This document shows positions 5,174-5,590 of a DNA stretch of 5,590 bases, one piece after another. Position 1 is the first letter of the stretch, and each line of letters begins with the position of its first letter. The translations under genes were made by a program, and so were the position numbers. Below the pieces are notes generated by a model. That model saw only the letters and a program-made list of their open reading frames with translations, ran no database searches and was not told where the DNA came from. Source of the stretch: Bacteroidota bacterium (lineage in GTDB: Bacteria; Bacteroidota; Bacteroidia; Chitinophagales; Chitinophagaceae); contig JAFDXS010000186.1 of NCBI GenBank assembly GCA_018267795.1, forward strand, positions 1 through 5,590, given 5' to 3'.

Positions 5174-5175
5174 TA
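5153..5175. repeat. Inverted repeat TATTATAC / GTATAATA upstream of lipoprotein gene
   Basis: Perfect 8-bp AT-rich arms at 5153-5160 and 5168-5175 with the 7-base spacer ACCTGCA. It ends 28 bases before the lipoprotein start codon, so it lies in the presumed promoter or leader region and may be an operator or a weak hairpin. The stem is too AT-rich and lacks a T run for a typical terminator. Confidence 0.4.
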
Positions 5176-5203
5176 CTCTCAAAAACACTACAATATATTT
5201 ATT

Positions 5204-5590
5204 ATGAGAAAAATGATAGTATCATTTTCGGTTCTTGCGATGATAGGCTTTGCCGCTTGTAAAAAAAGCGACTCTAGCCCATCCAATAGCGCAAGCGTTA
5301 TGTTCGTTAACGGTACGGCTGGCACAACTAATGTAGATGTAACTGCAAACGGCACTAAAGTGCAGTCTGGTACCAATCTGACATTCCTTAAAGGGTCAGG
5401 ATATCAGTCTGTTACCGCAGGTAGTGAGAATATAGCATTTGTAATTACAAGCTTAGGCACTCCGCTTAAGTCTGCTACCACCAGCTTCACAGCAGGCTCC
5501 CATTATTCAGTATTTTCAGGTGGCATTATTACAAACCCCTCAGTCGTTATTACTACCGACGATCTCACAGCCCCCGCATCTGGCAGCGCA
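5204..5590 (+). CDS. DUF4397-like lipoprotein, N-terminal part (truncated by window edge)
   Basis: The first 129 codons of a secreted lipoprotein; the 3' end is outside the window. Residues 1-18 form a type II signal peptide: basic MRK, hydrophobic core MIVSFSVLAMIGF, and lipobox FAAC with C19 as the lipidated cysteine. The following KKSDSSPSNS is a flexible tether; charged residues just after the cysteine are common in Bacteroidota lipoproteins exported to the outer membrane or cell surface. From about residue 30 the pattern ASVMFVNGTAGTTNVDVTANGTK, then GSGYQSVTAGS and HYSVFSGG, resembles the repeating beta strands of the DUF4397 family (vrfvNa-p-vdvyvnG...y..v.aG...YTvf). The molecular function of that family is not established; it is thought to be a surface beta-sandwich. 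ATG 5204 is chosen because it gives a complete signal peptide; no Shine-Dalgarno sequence is present. Confidence 0.82.
   Translation, partial: MRKMIVSFSVLAMIGFAACKKSDSSPSNSASVMFVNGTAGTTNVDVTANGTKVQSGTNLTFLKGSGYQSVTAGSENIAFVITSLGTPLKSATTSFTAGSHYSVFSGGIITNPSVVITTDDLTAPASGSA

Noticed and set aside
5169..5174. TATAAT as a sigma70 -10 box for the lipoprotein gene
   Set aside because: It is part of an inverted repeat, has no suitable -35 element, and Bacteroidota promoters use TAnnTTTG, so the match is not informative.
5194..5201. TATATTTA as a -7 element for the lipoprotein gene
   Set aside because: It is only two bases before the ATG, so transcription would start inside the coding region.

Overview
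The window looks like chromosomal DNA of a Bacteroidota bacterium, probably of the Chitinophagaceae/Sphingobacteriales type. The reasons are the AT-rich intergenic DNA, promoter elements of the TTTG / TAnnTTTG form used by the Bacteroidota primary sigma factor, start codons mostly without Shine-Dalgarno sequences, and a DUF4397-like lipoprotein of a sort frequent in that phylum. This assignment rests on inspection, not on a database search. I see no RNA genes, insertion sequences or CRISPR arrays.

Left part (1-1000). The N-terminal 93 codons of a TetR-family repressor run off the left edge on the minus strand. Its promoter is a very good Bacteroidota match and carries two palindromes, one between the -33 and -7 elements and one just upstream, as expected for autorepression. 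Divergent from it is a stand-alone CheY-like receiver protein of 143 aa. A possible 35-codon basic peptide gene on the minus strand ends two bases after it.

Middle (1000-2900). An AraC-family regulator is followed by a classical short-chain dehydrogenase/reductase (SDR). The AraC promoter and the SDR promoter share a TTTTGCAAAT-type site. In front of the SDR the site GCAAATATC occurs twice as a direct repeat exactly 21 bp apart, just upstream of a -7-like element that lacks a -33 element. This is the geometry of an AraC-type activator site, so the AraC protein probably activates the SDR gene and controls itself. A strong bidirectional hairpin terminator closes this block.

Right part (2900-5590). 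On the minus strand lies a two-gene operon: an SPFH/band 7 protein without a membrane anchor, then an NAD-kinase-like protein whose start overlaps the SPFH stop codon (TAATG). The NAD-kinase-like protein keeps most family motifs, but its GGDG loop reads GQDG. A perfect 13+13 bp inverted repeat lies right upstream of this operon. This pair is the least ordinary part of the window and the best candidate for a poorly described system; a link between NAD(P) or nucleotide sensing and an SPFH scaffold is inference. A doubtful 72-codon ORF and the first 129 codons of a DUF4397-like lipoprotein finish the window on the plus strand.
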